DNA of 64,000 nt from Setoptus koraiensis (lineage: Eukaryota > Arthropoda). The notes beneath the pieces are model-generated. The model saw only the letters and a list, made by a program, of their open reading frames with translations. It made no database searches and was not told the DNA's origin. Location of the stretch: contig CM106585.1 in assembly GCA_048013815.1 (NCBI GenBank), positions 11,532,001 to 11,596,000 on the forward strand, written 5' to 3'. The position numbers and the translations under genes are program-made. This document shows, one piece after another, positions 1-13,170 of this stretch (positions within the stretch are counted from its first letter, which is position 1; the number at the start of each line of letters is the position of its first letter).

Positions 1-60
1 TTGCACAGATTGCAAATAACGAATTGCGGATAAATAATTTGCAGATAAACAGACAAACGG

Positions 61-120
61 ATAAACTGGCTAACGGACAAACTGGCTAACGGGTAAACTG
101 GCTAACAGATAAACTGGCGG
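61..120. repeat. 16-bp tandem repeat, about 3.75 copies
   Basis: Units begin at 61, 77, 93 and 109. The core AAACTGGCTAAC is kept in the first three and truncated in the fourth. No coding role is visible. Confidence 0.9.
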
Positions 121-519
121 CCAGGCGGAGATGTCGGCAATGAATTAGAATAAAATGCGAGCCCTTCCTACCTGTTGTTGGGCCGACCACCGCCCGATCT
201 GATCATTCTGCACTCTGAATAACAACACTCTCGCTAATAACGCTCTCGCTAATAACACCGCGACCGACGACACTGCGAACGGCCGGCCGGCCGACTAATA
301 AATAAATAATAAATATTGTGTTACACTCGGCGCTCGATGTCAATCGTGGATTGTGTGGCCAGCCATATTGTGAAGAAAATATTGTGCGGCCGGCGAATAT
401 CCAGCAGCAATGCAAAGTGATATTGGCGCGTACCCGATCTGACAAATTGTGAGCAAATATCCGGCCAATTCTCGTGTTGTCGTGTCCGTCTGTCGGTCTG
501 TCATGCGCGGCCGCCGATT

Positions 520-579
520 CCGCTGAAATTGTTAGAGACTCCGCCGAAATTGTTAGAGACTCCGCTGAGATCGCTGAGG
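520..579. repeat. 21-bp tandem repeat, about 2.8 copies
   Basis: Units start at 520, 541 and 562. Two copies carry GAAATTGTTAGAGACT almost unchanged and the third is degenerate. The unit length is a multiple of three, which keeps a spurious minus-strand frame open. Confidence 0.85.
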
Positions 580-885
580 CTGGCCGGCTGGCCAAAATTA
601 CTATTATTAAAAATGACTAATGATGCTAATCTATTCAATTTTTGCATACGCTTTCCCCTATTTCTTCCTTGTTGTGCCGCCGTTGTTGTCGGTTGTGCTG
701 CCGTTGTGGTCGGCGATTGTTGGCAAACAGCGCACTGACAACTCTCAAACGGTTTACATCAATTTACATACAGGGCCGTCACTCGGGTCGTGATCATTAG
801 CGATTGACACAGCCGGCCAATAGCTGGCTTGTTGCTCGCTTGACGGGACAACAACAACAACAACAATCGATCGACAGTTGGCGTC

Positions 886-3800
886 ATGTTTTCGTCGTTG
901 CAGGGCGGCGGCCCGTTGCAACAGGCCAACGGCGTGCCGGGACACGCCGGCCAGACGGGCAACGGACAGCAACAATCGTCGTCGGGCGGTCTATTTAGCA
1001 AGTGGTCAAGCATATTCACGCTGGGCATGGCGAGCAGCAGCAGCAGCAGAGAATCCGATTGCGTCGCCGATTACGCAAACGACAACAACAACAACAACAA
1101 CAATGGCCGACAACAGTTTGCCGACGCCAACCAAGTCGCCGACCAGCACCACAAACTGGTCACCGAGCAGCGCCTCAGGTTGTTGCAACAACAGCAAGAC
1201 GAGCTCATCAGATGCCACCAGTTGCAATTGGAGGCCATGGCCATGGAGCACGACCAATTGATTCACCAGAAGGAACAATTAAAGCAGAGCTTGCAGGCCC
1301 AAAGTCAAGTCATACAGCAAGTGATACAACAATCAGCGAATCAGCAAGTCGCCCCCGCCGGCAAGCCCGTGGTCAAGGTGAGCCGCAGGAACAGCGCACA
1401 TTTTACAGCCAATTTCGTGCACAATGGTCAGTCGGGTCAGCAGTCGACAATCAGTCAACACCAGCAACACTATCAACCGCATCACGTGCAGGCGGCGGCC
1501 GCCGCATTGTCGCCCTCGTACCCGTGCCCGCCCATCGTCGACATAAAGTCGGGCATGGTGTTCAGCAGCAGCAGCAGTCAGCAATGGGGCCGCCATCAGC
1601 CAGCGGGCTACTCGACCACACTGGCCCATCCGCACAAATCCCGGCACAGAGTGCCCAGGCAAGTGGACGCACAATTCACTACAACAACAAGTTCCGCCAT
1701 GTTCGCCCTGGCATCGGGCACCGCGTCTGCCTACGGGAGCGCCGGCCCGTCCATGAGCGCCAGCCAAACGATAGGCCGCCGGCAGCGCAAGGGCTTCGCC
1801 GAGGCGGCACACGCAGCCGCCGCCGCCAGCTTCAACGATTGTCTGGCGGGCCGCGGCCGGCCCGTCAAAAATCAAACCCAACCGCAAAATTGCCTCGCCG
1901 GGGCGCCCGGAAACGACGGGCCGCATGCGCCCGCGGCGCAGGTCACAGGCAGACGATCCGTCAACAAGGTGTCGTCGTCGCGAACCATTAGCGCCAACTA
2001 CAATCCGCACGCGGTCACCCGGACAAACCACCGCCAGGCGGCGGCGGCCGCCGCAAACAACGGATTACAAGTGTCGTCGAGGCAGCACGTGGAGGCGATA
2101 TTTTCGCAGCCGACGACCGCGCTGTCGGACACCGCGGCCGCAATGGAGGGGCGTGACGGCGACGACAGCGAGCACGAGCACACGAACATGACCACAAATG
2201 GAGATTATTTGCACGTGCAAACTGGCGGCGATCGTGCCAACGGGATGTCGGGCAGCATGTCGGAATTTTCCGCCGATTCGCTGCGACGGTCACTGCTGGC
2301 GGGCGCCACAGGTACCGGCGGTAACAGCAAACACAAACAGCGAGCCAGCGGCAAGAGGACGCTGGACACGAACAACAACCACATCATGACAACAACTACC
2401 ACCACCACCACAGCCACCACCAAGTGTCAGTCGCTGCATTGCGTTGCGCAATTGGCGCCGGCGGCCCAGTGCGGCGTGTCCGCATCCGCGTGCGGTAAAT
2501 CGGCGCGACACCGGTACGGACAGTGCGATTATAACCAATTAATTGGCACGCGGAGCAGCGTCGACGTTGCGTCACTGTGCTCGGCAGGTGAGTTGCGCCA
2601 GGGCACAGGTGAGGTGGGTGCAAGTGACACCAGTGAGACGACAATCGCAGTGACTAACGAGCTCAGGCTGGCCTACAGAGCGGGCAGCCAGCGGATGCTC
2701 AGCAGCCAGCCCCGCCTTGCGGTGCCCGCGATGCCGCCCCATTATCTGACCATGGCGCCGCGCTCGGGCGCCGCCAGCAAGAAGCGCGCCCACCGGGCCG
2801 CCTCGACAGCCGACGAGCAGGCGACCGTCGATGCGCGGCCCACACTCGATCCCATAGTGGGGCCCATAGTGATCAAGAGCGGCAAGAAGAAAACCGTTAC
2901 GGGCACCATTGCGGCGAGCGCGGCGCTACCGGCCACGCGCCTGCCCAAGCGATCGTCGGTGTCGTCATGCGACGCGTCGTCCGCGTCCGCGTGCGCGTCT
3001 ATGTCGGCCGCAGCGGCGCCCGACTGCCCGGCCAAAAGGACCGCGAGCGTGTCGGCTGGCAAGGCGGCCAACAACCCGGGCACCGGCCCGGCTGCGCTGC
3101 CCCGGCTACCCAAGCCGGTGCCGCCGCCCGTGGTTCCACTGTACCGAGAGGTCGAGTTACAGGCGGCAGGGGGCGACCTTGTGGATGAGGGTGGCAGCAA
3201 TTATAAGGCGGCAGCTTATCAATCATGGGCGACCGACAAACAATTAAAGGTGTGCTTCGGCTCGCCCGAAACGCAGCCCGACGGCCGTTATAATAATAAC
3301 AACAACAACAACAACAGCGGAGATAATCGGGGCCAGTGTTGCTGTTGCGCCGAAACAACGACCGGCTCGGGTAAACAGGGCCAGCTTCCTGCTTGCAGCG
3401 CCGATTGTCGCCGCGCGCACGAAAACAGCACCAAGTCGGCCGGGCCGGTGGGCGCGCGGGAGCCCGCGCGCAAGGGCAGCGCGGGCGGCATATTGTCCTA
3501 CTTGAAGAGCCAGCTATTACCTAATCGGCTCATTAACATTAATACCGCCACTGGTAGCGGTAGTGGTAGTGGTAATATTGCAAATGACGATAACGATCAA
3601 TCTGTGATGTGCGATTATAATGAATTGAGTGCGTTAAATTGTGCACGCGACGACGCAAAATTGTTGTCGTCTATGCAAATTTTGTTGCCCGTGTCTAGCG
3701 GGCACACCGAACAACCGGCCAACGCCATCTATGATGTGCCCAGCGACAACTCTCAGTCAACGGGCACCGGCCCGACCAACGCGACTCCCGCTGGCGCCCG

Positions 3801-6295
3801 CAGTAATAATAGTAATAATACTACCAAGAATAACGGGCTAGTTGCGCAAAACAAACAGTCCGCCGACAGTAGGCAGTTGCGCAATTATGCGAGCTGCCAA
3901 CGGGCTCAACTGCCCTCGCCGCCGCTGCCGCCCGTCAGAGGGCCCGGCACAAAGTTAATTGGCTCTAATGACGCAAACGACCGGCACCAGAAGCAGCCCG
4001 CCAGACAACTCAAGAGCGCACTTAAATCGCCCAGCGAGCGAGCGAGAGCGCCGGCCCCCCACGGCACGCACGAACGCCAGCGGCAAACTGGGGCCCGGGC
4101 TCTAGGTCAAGGTTGCAGCGAGCCGGATAATTTGCGCCCTCGTGACGCGCCCGGTAGTGGGCGTACTTGTGGCTGGCCAACGGACGGCGACAGCAGCCAC
4201 CGAGACAACAACAACAACAACGACGACGACGACGACAACAACAACAGCGACGGCGACAACAACAACAACATCAACGGCGACAACAGCGTCGGCAGCAAGT
4301 CGACGGCGGCCGGCTCCGATGGCGCGCCAAGCTGCAACGGTGGCGGTAGGCGCACGGGCGCCACCAAAGTGGTGACGATCTGCTCGGTGCCCGAATACCT
4401 GCACGGGCCCGAGCGGCGCCTCACAGAGCGCACCGACGGGCCGCAGCGGAACCTCGCAGAGCGCACCGACGAGCGACTGGCCGGCCTGAAGTGCGGCCCG
4501 CTCCGATACTCGGGCGAGCTGGCGCTGAAAAACAAACTGACAGCGCTCACTTGCGCCAACAAATCAGCTGTTGCCAAAAAAACCATTGCTGGCGAGTGGC
4601 GCCACTACGCGGACGGCGCCGACGACGACTGGTTCGACGACGAGCACCTAGCGCCGTCGCCGCTGCACCTGAGCGCCCACTGCGACACCGACGACGACAG
4701 CGGCCAAATGTGCGAATCGCAGACAAAACAACAAAGTCAACAGCAGCCAAACAAACAGTATTGGCCAGCGAGCAAACAGCAGCACCAGCAACAACAACAA
4801 CAACAACAACAACGACGACAACAACAACAACAACAGCGCCAAAAAGATTGGCGAGATGACGCAATCGCGTATGCAGTTAGCGATCTAATTGACGCAAGCC
4901 ACTCTAGCGACAACTCTAGAGTCAACTGTCGGCTGGTCGCGGCACCGCTGGCCACATCGGTAAACAATAACAAGTTGCAAGTAAACAACAACAACAACAA
5001 CCTCGCTCGCTCCAGTGACGCCGGCGCCTCGACGCTGCTGCCGCCTGGCTGCGGGGCAGTCAGGTCGGCGCGAAGTGGGGCCCCGCGCCGTGACACGAAC
5101 GCGGACACGGGGCGCCAGAGCGGCCCGAGAAGCGATTGCGACGAGGCGGGCTGGTCGTCGTCGTCGTCGTCGCTGTTGGACGAGCACGTTTACGAGCGTA
5201 ACAAGCTGCTCATTGACGCACTGAAGAGCCTGCACAAACAAATGCTCTGCGACCAGCTCGACAGCGCCGCCGACAACAACAACGCCAACGACAGCAACAG
5301 CGACACCGACATTGACCATAACGGCAACAACAACAACAACAGCGCCAACAACAACAGCGCCAACAACAACAGTGCCAACAACAACAACAACAACAGCGGT
5401 AACAACAACAACAACAGCAGCGGCGGCGGCGGCAAGGTGCGATGTGACGGAAGGTGGCGCGGCGCTGACAGGCTGGCCAATGCGAGCGAGCGTCGTGACG
5501 GCGCAAGTGCAGCAAGTGGCGGTCTGGTCATGCCCGTTGGTTGCGCAACAACAACGGCGCCGGCCAACAACCACAGACAGACGGCGACAACATTGTCGAG
5601 TCGCAATTGGCCCATTGGCGCTCACTTGGACAACAACATCGACAGCAGCAACATCGACAACAACATCGACGGCGGCAACGGCAACAGTAACAGTAAACGC
5701 AACAGCGACAGCAACGGCAAACGCAACAGCGACAGCAACGCCAAACGCAACAACAACGGCAACATCGACGGCAAAAGCAACAGCCAAACAACGGCAGCCA
5801 AGAGCGACGGTATTGCACCGATGAGGCACAGTATTCATGTGAGGGCGTCGTCGTCGCATCATCAGGCATCAGCGCAATCGGACAATCGAGCAGAAACAGG
5901 CGAGCCGGCCCGAGCCAGTTTGTCAGCGAAACAGCAAAGCGCAACAACGAAGCAACACGAAACTGTAAATTTCAACAACAGCAAACAACAAACAGTCAGC
6001 GAGCAGTCGTTTTATCCAGTTGACAGTTGCCGAGCAGCGACACTCATTAGCAAGCCGTCAAAGATTGCGTCACAGTTGTCGGGCCAGTTGGCTGCACAAG
6101 GATCTTCGTGTGGTCACAGCAGCGTCAGCAACAGCAGCGACAGCAACAGCAGCGACAGCAGCAACAACAGCAGCAACAACAACAGCAACAACCACGAGAG
6201 CGGTCAAGCGGACCAGCGACAATCTTGCGGCGCCGCCAGGGACTTGAACGGGCCGAGGCCGCGCGACGACAGCGCCAATCCGGGCACCAACGGGG
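886..6295 (+). CDS. Giant Asn/Gln-rich protein, first coding exon (partial gene)
   Basis: I do not recognise this protein. The frame from the ATG at 886 stays open for about 1,800 codons. It includes stretches that are not simple repeats, so it is probably coding. An early segment (about residues 80-165) is Gln/Leu/Glu-rich and likely coiled coil (TEQRLRLLQQQQDELIR). Beyond it lies disordered sequence rich in Ser, Ala and Arg, with poly-Asn, poly-Gln, poly-Thr and Asp/Asn runs written as (AAC)n, (CAA)n and (GAC)n. Short tyrosine motifs such as NAIYDVPSDN, a match to pYxxP-type SH2-binding sites, and HVYERNKLLI could be docking sites. The exon ends at 6295 before GTAAGT; reading on would meet TAG at 6301-6303, so the gene very probably continues in downstream exons I could not locate. 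A cytoplasmic scaffold is one guess; function is unknown. Confidence 0.68.
4207..4280 (+). repeat. Coding (AAC)n/(GAC)n trinucleotide repeat
   Basis: Runs of AAC and GAC codons give alternating poly-Asn and poly-Asp in the giant exon. Similar tracts occur near 1080-1102 (Asn), 3292-3315 (Asn), 4789-4841 (Gln), 5271-5425 (Asn) and 6117-6190 (Ser/Asn). Mixed AAC/AAT and CAA/CAG codons occur in some tracts, while others are nearly pure and likely length-polymorphic. Confidence 0.85.
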
Positions 6296-8430
6296 GTAAG
6301 TAGCCGCTCAAGTGTCCTCAATTTGATGGCATCCAATCCGTTGCCCAATATCCGACGCCATCCAATCCGTTGCCCAATGTCACCCAAGCCATGACAGCGA
6401 GCACACAATGGGCAATTTTGCGCTGGCGGCCAAATTATTGTGTCACATGACCGCCGGCCGTTATATTATCATGGCGCAATCAATGGTCACTGTATCATCG
6501 CGCAGCCATGAGCGATCATGCCGGGCACTTCCGGTTCTGCTAACACTGCTCATTGTCGTCTACGCACACACACACAAACTGACTAGTGGGCACAGTGAGA
6601 CTCACTGAGTGAGTGTACTCAGCATACCGAGTAGTAACTGCGTTGCTGCGTGTTTTGTTGCGTCACTCAATCAACTGCGACTAGCTAGCTAACGGTTGTT
6701 GCGAGCAGCAGTGGGGGCGCAGCAGCGTAATTAGTGGCGCTACTTACAAGTTGTTAGTTGCGTCATCGCTTGCTTTTTTGCTAGCTCGCCGTTGGCCCGT
6801 TGGCCCGCTCGCTCGCCGGCTGATTAAGATGGACGAGCTCGGGCCGGCGAGCCGGCCCGAGCGACTCCAGTGGCACCCATTGTCATGCCTGTCGTAGGTT
6901 GCAGTTGTAGCGGTGCGGCTATAAATTAACAAGTGCTCTCGTGTCGGCCCTAGGCCGGCCCGGCCCCAACAGCATCAATCATCGAGATTACACTGGGCCT
7001 GCCAGCGTTGAGGGCCCCAATTTGGGGCGCTTGCATTCGCACAGCGGAAAGCGCACAGCGGATGGGTTAATTTGGGCAACAGCGAAGCCACGTTAGTGTC
7101 AGTGCTGTGCGAATGGCAGCGCAATGTCGTTGCGTGCCGATATCGCACAACCACTTGTCGTCGTCGTCGTCGTCTGACATTGTGATCGCTGGCCACCTAT
7201 CGATAATCGCACACAACACAACACTCTACATACATACACGCCGCAATGATTATTATTAAATTATTTTCGGCCAGCGCCACTCACGGGGCCCCAATGTGAT
7301 TATCCGCGGCCTGTCGACAGCGAGCCAATCATGCCGAAACAACAAGCAACAACTTTAACTGTCGCGCACTGACACACTTACAGTTTAAACGCGCCACCCG
7401 CTAATCGGCGGCCTCACCTCAGGTGAGTCACCTGGCCAGTCATCAGCACGATGCTAGAATAACTGGCCAGTGATGGGCCCCCGTCTTTTCGCTGGCCCGC
7501 GCTGCCAAACACCAAGCCCGCTCACAAGCGTACATCTGCATACATCGAGATGTAAATATCGAGATGTCGAGTTGTTTCGCCAGGATTGCGTTTAAAACTC
7601 GCTAACAAGATCGCTTGCTGCGCGGGCCGCCAATTTGCCGCGCGAAAGCGGGGCCCCGCGCAAAAGCTGAAGCTTGTTGTGCGCCAGCGGAGGCCACTGA
7701 AAGCCAATATTACTATGTAATATTGCGACTGATTAGTAGCGCCACAACAAGCAACCGCGCATCCCGGTGTCGTTGATCATCAATCAACGACATTGCGTTT
7801 ATTGGCATGGTTGCGATAAAAAGTCGCCTCAAATATAATTCCGCGCATAATTCAAATTAATTTATTCGCATGGCTCCATGTCGCCAACAGTTAATGTCCC
7901 GTCGGCCGTCGACACACTTGCCGGTGCCATTGACGGGCCGCTGAGCCATTGGCTTGCCAATACGACAAAAGCAGACAAATGGCCGCGCCACATCATTTAT
8001 CACTCGCACCAGTTTTAACCGGGCAAATAACGGCAAATAATTTAACGGCTAGGCTCTTGCCGGGCGTGTGTGTGCGTACACAAACGGTCTCGGTATTGTT
8101 GTAAATCTGTCCCGAGGCGCACGACAGACACACTTGTGATGGCTTGAGCGAGCGAGCGGGCCCCATTATTACATTTCTCGTGGTACCATGCGTGCCTATT
8201 GCGTATGCGCCATTACCCGTACCCATACTATTACTCGGGCGTGATAGTATAAACAGGCTCGCTGGTAATGTTAGCTTGGTATGCAAACTGCTGCTGTATG
8301 CAAATTGGCACGTGCAAATTGCATTGTGCACGTATGGGCGCGCTAACAAAATTGTAAATGAATGATCATCATGTAATGATCACAGATTAAAAGGCGCCAT
8401 CTATCACCAATGGGCAAGCGATTTGATTAC

Positions 8431-8490
8431 GTCGTCGCGTCGTCGCGTCGTCGCGTCGTCACGTCGTCACGTCGTCACGTCGTCACGTCG
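8431..8490. repeat. 8-bp minisatellite, 7.5 copies
   Basis: The unit GTCGTCGC is repeated three times, then the variant GTCGTCAC four times, ending in a half unit. The clean split between variants suggests recent array growth. Confidence 0.92.
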
Positions 8491-8758
8491 AACTGGCAAC
8501 TGGCAGCTCGCAGCTCGACTGTCAAATGGTGCAAATAATATCTGTTGCAGCTTGTTTATTAACAATGACTCACTAATAAACAAACTGACAAATTTGGCCT
8601 CATGTTTATCATTTGCATCGCGCTCGACCATTTATAATCGCATGCGCGGCTCACGGGCACGACAGATGCAGCCAATAACTGCATTGGATGCATTCACCGA
8701 CACACCTGAGCCAGTGATTAGTTTTGTAGTGGACAGGTACGGTTGCAATGGCGACATG

Positions 8759-8806
8759 GCCATGTTGCGACGCTGCCATGTTGCGACGCTGCCATGTTGC
8801 GATATC
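8759..8806. repeat. 16-bp tandem repeat, 3 copies
   Basis: The unit GCCATGTTGCGACGCT begins at 8759, 8775 and 8791. The third copy differs only at its end. Confidence 0.9.
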
Positions 8807-9638
8807 GCACCAACCGGCCGGCGGATAATTGACATTTATTAATTGTTGCGTCGCCGGCGGCGATCGTCGCAAGATCACTCTCGAGTCAAACCGTTGCGCC
8901 ACAATGGTCCAACTCGAAGCCGATCTCTCCCAAAAGCGACCGCTCCCAAAAGCGATCTCTCCCAAAGGCTCGCTGATCATAACTGATCATGACCGACGGT
9001 GGCGCCTCTGCGTCTCAATCGAGCATTACCGAATATCACCGTATTATATATCATTCGTGCGCCAATATTGTATTATCCGTCCGCTCATACAATATCCGCG
9101 CGGTATCAGATGTCCGTGCGGTGCAGCAAGTCGCCAAAAAATGCATTGGCGATGCATGGGCGCCAGTGGACCCCGGTGCACTTGTCGCTCACCGGGCGGA
9201 CACTGGCACGTCACTGGTGCATCGCTGGTGCGCATCGCTGGTGTGCACCAGTGATATACCGGTGGTCGGTGTCACCATCGGTGGTGTGTGAGTGGTGCTG
9301 GCGACAACAGCGAGCGATGAGGGGTCAAGGGGCCGAGCGTGGTCATCAATGGCCGGCGTCGTGTCGATGATTGGCCGCACAAAAATGAACTCGAGCGCGT
9401 GAACCTAATGAACTCGCTCTTTTGGGGGCCACTCTTTCGACGCTCTCTGGCGCGCTTTTGAGGCCCTTCTGAGGCCCGTTTGAGGCCCTTTTGACACTCT
9501 TTGATGACATTTTACAATGCCATCTGGCAGGCCAGTTGGTCGCCCACGACACCAGACAGGACACTTTGCGCTCACCTGATCGTGTCTTCTGGGAATTTGT
9601 CTCGCTGTGCTGGCTTCGCCCAGTTTGCTCGCCCCCAC

Positions 9639-9658
9639 TAAAACGGGCGCCCGTTTTA
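9639..9658. repeat. 20-bp perfect palindrome
   Basis: TAAAACGGGCGCCCGTTTTA reads identically on both strands. It has no spacer, so it is a candidate dimeric binding site or cruciform. No gene is adjacent. Confidence 0.85.
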
Positions 9659-9798
9659 ACTGTTGCCAGATGCAAGAACCTCTGACAGAGCCAGCAACAA
9701 ACCGTCCATTATTGCCCTTGTTTGTTCTTCCAGACTCTGGCAAGCTCTGGCAAACTTGGGCAAACTCTGGCCATGACAGCGAGTTAACCATATCTGGC

Positions 9799-9821
9799 AA
9801 CACACACACACACACACACAC
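9799..9821. repeat. (CA)n microsatellite
   Basis: Uninterrupted CA dinucleotides, about 11 copies. A similar CA tract lies at about 11060-11084. Confidence 0.9.
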
Positions 9822-12054
9822 GACGAGTTACCTGTGCCAGGTAACTGTGACAGGTAGCTCGCCGTGCGACTGCTGGCGGCGCTCCATTTGAGCTGGCGCT
9901 TATTTGAGAGCCATTTGAGGGCCAGCCGATACAGAGGCTGTGCCGCTTGCAACAACAATCGCCACTTGGCCCCTTTGTGTACCATTTGTGTGATATATGA
10001 TATATATGCGGGGCCTATGGGGGCAACCTGACACTGCAAGCGTACGTCAGAGCGGGGAGATTGATGGGTTGCGCTCATGTCGGCTGACCGTGACCATGCC
10101 CAATTGTTTCAATGCTATTCAATGCTTTTCAATGGTTGCCCCGGTGGATAATCTTTTAAATTCGGCATCGCAACCAAGGGCCTCCATTGGCCAAGCGCCG
10201 CTGCCAATCTGAACTTGGCAGTGGCATTTATCTTGCTCTTGTAACTGCATTTGTGCAGGCACATCATGGTCGTAGTTGCGGGCCTCTCTCTCTCTCATCG
10301 GCGGTAATTGATGGTGCCCGCTCCGTTGCTTGGGCCAACATTATCGCTGGTCTCGTCTCGTTCACACGTTCGGCCGGGCGCCCAAACGATGATGACCCCG
10401 ATGATACACGCAACGATGATACACACACAATCACAATATTCAATTATGATACTCCATGAGATCTCTGTCCGCCAGTGGCTAATCCCGGACACCGGCGGCC
10501 ACAATTGGAGGCCGTTGCACCCAAACTTTTCAAGTGTCCGAGCGGCTCGAGCCCGAGCGACTCGGCCCGAGCGACGGTGCGCCGCATAAACATCGCGGGC
10601 CCGCCGCGTATGTTTATAAACGCCAACTGTGAGCTTACGCAATAGTGAGCAAATACATTTACAGCATGCAGCAATAATAAACTTGCATTAACATTTGCAT
10701 GCCAACATACGCACAATTGCCAACAATTGCGTCATTCACTAGCTAGTGACACAATGATAGTGTTTATTGATGAGGGCCCTCTCTTGTCATCAATAAACTC
10801 GCGCCATCAGCGGCCACACTGACCAGTGCCCAAATGACTATGACCTCTTGTTACAGCCGACACAGCGACAACAGCGACGACAACACAAAATATGATTGCT
10901 CTTGTCCATAGGTCATTCGATGTAACTGCTGCCCGCCAGGTGAACCCAGGCTCAGTGGCCAGACACAGTGCACAGGTGAGCGGGGGGGGGGGGCAAGAAT
11001 AAAATAAACTTGACCCCGCATTTTGATTATTGTCAACAATGACATCGTCGGGTGACCGCAACACACACACACACACACACACACAATAACGTCATGTGAC
11101 AATATGACGACAATTGGTTGTGCCGGCCGCTGTTGACGCTGTTGACAGGCTGCGCCGGTACTAATTCAATAACGACACACTCACTATCTATTAGTTGGTA
11201 TCTAATAGACTGATGGACAGTATCTGCGTGTTTGTGTCGTTAGCCATACGCCACCAATGGCCCGTTGCGGCATTGCGGGCCCATCGCCAGCGTCGGCCAT
11301 CCGCATCGCCCGTCGGTGCTGGCCAGCTCGACGCTCGAGCGAGTTGGTTAGCTGGCCAGCGCCCATCTGACTTTATTGCCTGGCTGTGTGTATTTAAATT
11401 GGGCACAAGCAGCCGTCGGGCCATCTACCCATCGAGCCGGCAACACGCATTGCGGGGCTGGTCGCGTATATTAACGCATAAACCCATTTTGGGTTACCCG
11501 AGACAGTGCATCTCCTCTAGAGTATGCAAACTCGACAACTGTCTCGACAACTGTCTCGAGACTTGACAACTGTCGCGAGCCAACTAATCGATGATGTGAA
11601 CCACAACGACTCTCGCCGGCTCTCGTCCGTCCGACGCAACTCTCAACTGACAGCTTGCGAGCTGTTCGAGGCACTTGCCCCGACCACAAGATGCCTTATT
11701 TTTATTGCCGTTGTTGTTGTTGTTGTCGTTGTCGGCGTGCACTTGTTAAGCCCGGTGCACTCGCTCGCTCGTTTGCTTGCCGTACGCTCGTCGCTCACCT
11801 GTCCGATAGATGGGAGTAGGCCAGAGTAAATAGAGCAATAGATTAATTGCAGCAAGCTGCACGGCCGCACCGGTGCACTGTGACTCATTGACCCACGCAC
11901 CAGGTAAACAGCAACAATAACAACAACATGCCGTCCATTACTTGGCATGTGTGTATGTCGACATGTATACACTAATTCACAGTAATGCTGCATTTGGCTG
12001 GCAATTTTGTGTCTCCATACCGCACACAGACCATACGACACTGCGTAGGTGTTT

Positions 12055-12135
12055 GCCTCACGAACCTCGCGAACCTCATAAACGTCGCGAACCTCACAAA
12101 TCTCGCAAACGCTGCGGACCTCGCGGACCTCGGCA
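12055..12135. repeat. 9-bp minisatellite, nine degenerate copies
   Basis: Nine contiguous 9-bp units resemble ACCTCGCGA, in strict register from 12055 to 12135. Because the unit is three codons long, frames on both strands stay open, giving a repeating V-R-E pattern on the minus strand and a N-L-A pattern on the plus strand. I see no surrounding evidence that either is translated. Confidence 0.85.
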
Positions 12136-12910
12136 GCGGCCCGAGCGGCCGTGTAAGCGATACCAACTGCGCGGCCGGCCACAATTCAGCGACCGGTATT
12201 TACCGAGAAAGCCAAATCAATCTAATTTTAGTGGGGCGCTTTAGTGGAGATAAATAAAATCTCTCCTGGCCCGTAGGACACTTTTCTGTGTCGGCATGTT
12301 TGCCAGTTGGCGAGCCTGCGAATAGGGGACCCGTGAACCGCGGCACTGTCTACACTGTTTGGGGCGCTGTTTACTTTGGCTAGGTGTGGTGCCGTCTGCT
12401 TTTTCTGTCCGTCTTTTTTTTTTTTTTTGTTATTATTTTACCATTGGCTGGTAACTTCAGTTTCAGCACAACAAACGATAAATTTATGCGCGCCAATTCG
12501 CCGTTTACGAGCACCTAAAACTAAATAAGAATTGTCTCATTGATGGCCACAAATCAACAACAACACCAACGACTCCATTTATACTTACACGGCCCTATGC
12601 GCTTTATATGTTTATGGGGCCCCATTTTGGCTTGCGATATTGGCCCCTAATAAAGGCTAAAGTGTATGTATAACGTGGGTACAGTGTATAAGACAGCCTA
12701 TAAGACTATCCAGTCGGTGTGACTAGCCAGTGTGACAAGTCGCGCAATATCAATCAATTTCAGCCCGGCCAACTAACCCTATATGCTTGCGTCAGGATAT
12801 TCCAGGCCGACAGCCCGGCTGGCTGGTAGCCAGTGGGGCAATAATAAGCAGGGCAGGGGGAAAATAGGGCCAAAATAGACACTGTCGCGCATGTAACACG
12901 ACTAGGCACT

Positions 12911-12922
12911 TGTTGTTGTCGT

Positions 12923-12955
<33 letters not shown>

Positions 12956-13008
12956 CGTTGTTGTTGTTGTCGCTGTTGTTGTTGTCGCTGTTGTTGTTGT
13001 TGTTGTTG
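12911..13008. repeat. (TTG)n tract with TCG/GCT interruptions
   Basis: About 100 bp made mostly of TTG triplets. It is the reverse complement of the (CAA/AAC)n tracts that encode poly-Asn and poly-Gln in the giant exon, but here it lies in non-coding DNA. Confidence 0.9.
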
Positions 13009-13170
13009 TAACTTTGTAATTGTGTAATTCCCTCAATTTCGGCTGCCTCTTTAATTGCCTGCCTATACAAACTGAGCGCTCAGAGTACAGTTAGCAATAA
13101 ACACCAATGACGTACGTCGCCGTGTGCCCATAAATAGAGGCCAGCCGGCAGACGTTATCGCTAGACACAG

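Larger units (their letters stand above)
1..885. other. GC-rich upstream region without a gene
   Basis: No convincing coding exon was found. The stretch holds two short tandem repeats (61-120 and 520-579) and several shorter echoes such as the repeated 'ctcgctaataac' near 228-255. It probably contains the 5' UTR and promoter of the Asn/Gln-rich gene that begins at 886, but I see no clear TATA box that would fix a start site. Open frames on the minus strand here only reflect the repeats. Confidence 0.5.

Noticed and set aside
4885-5862. Long minus-strand frame opposite the giant exon
   Set aside because: It is the reverse reading of (AAC)n/(CAG)n tracts, giving only Val/Ala/Cys runs.
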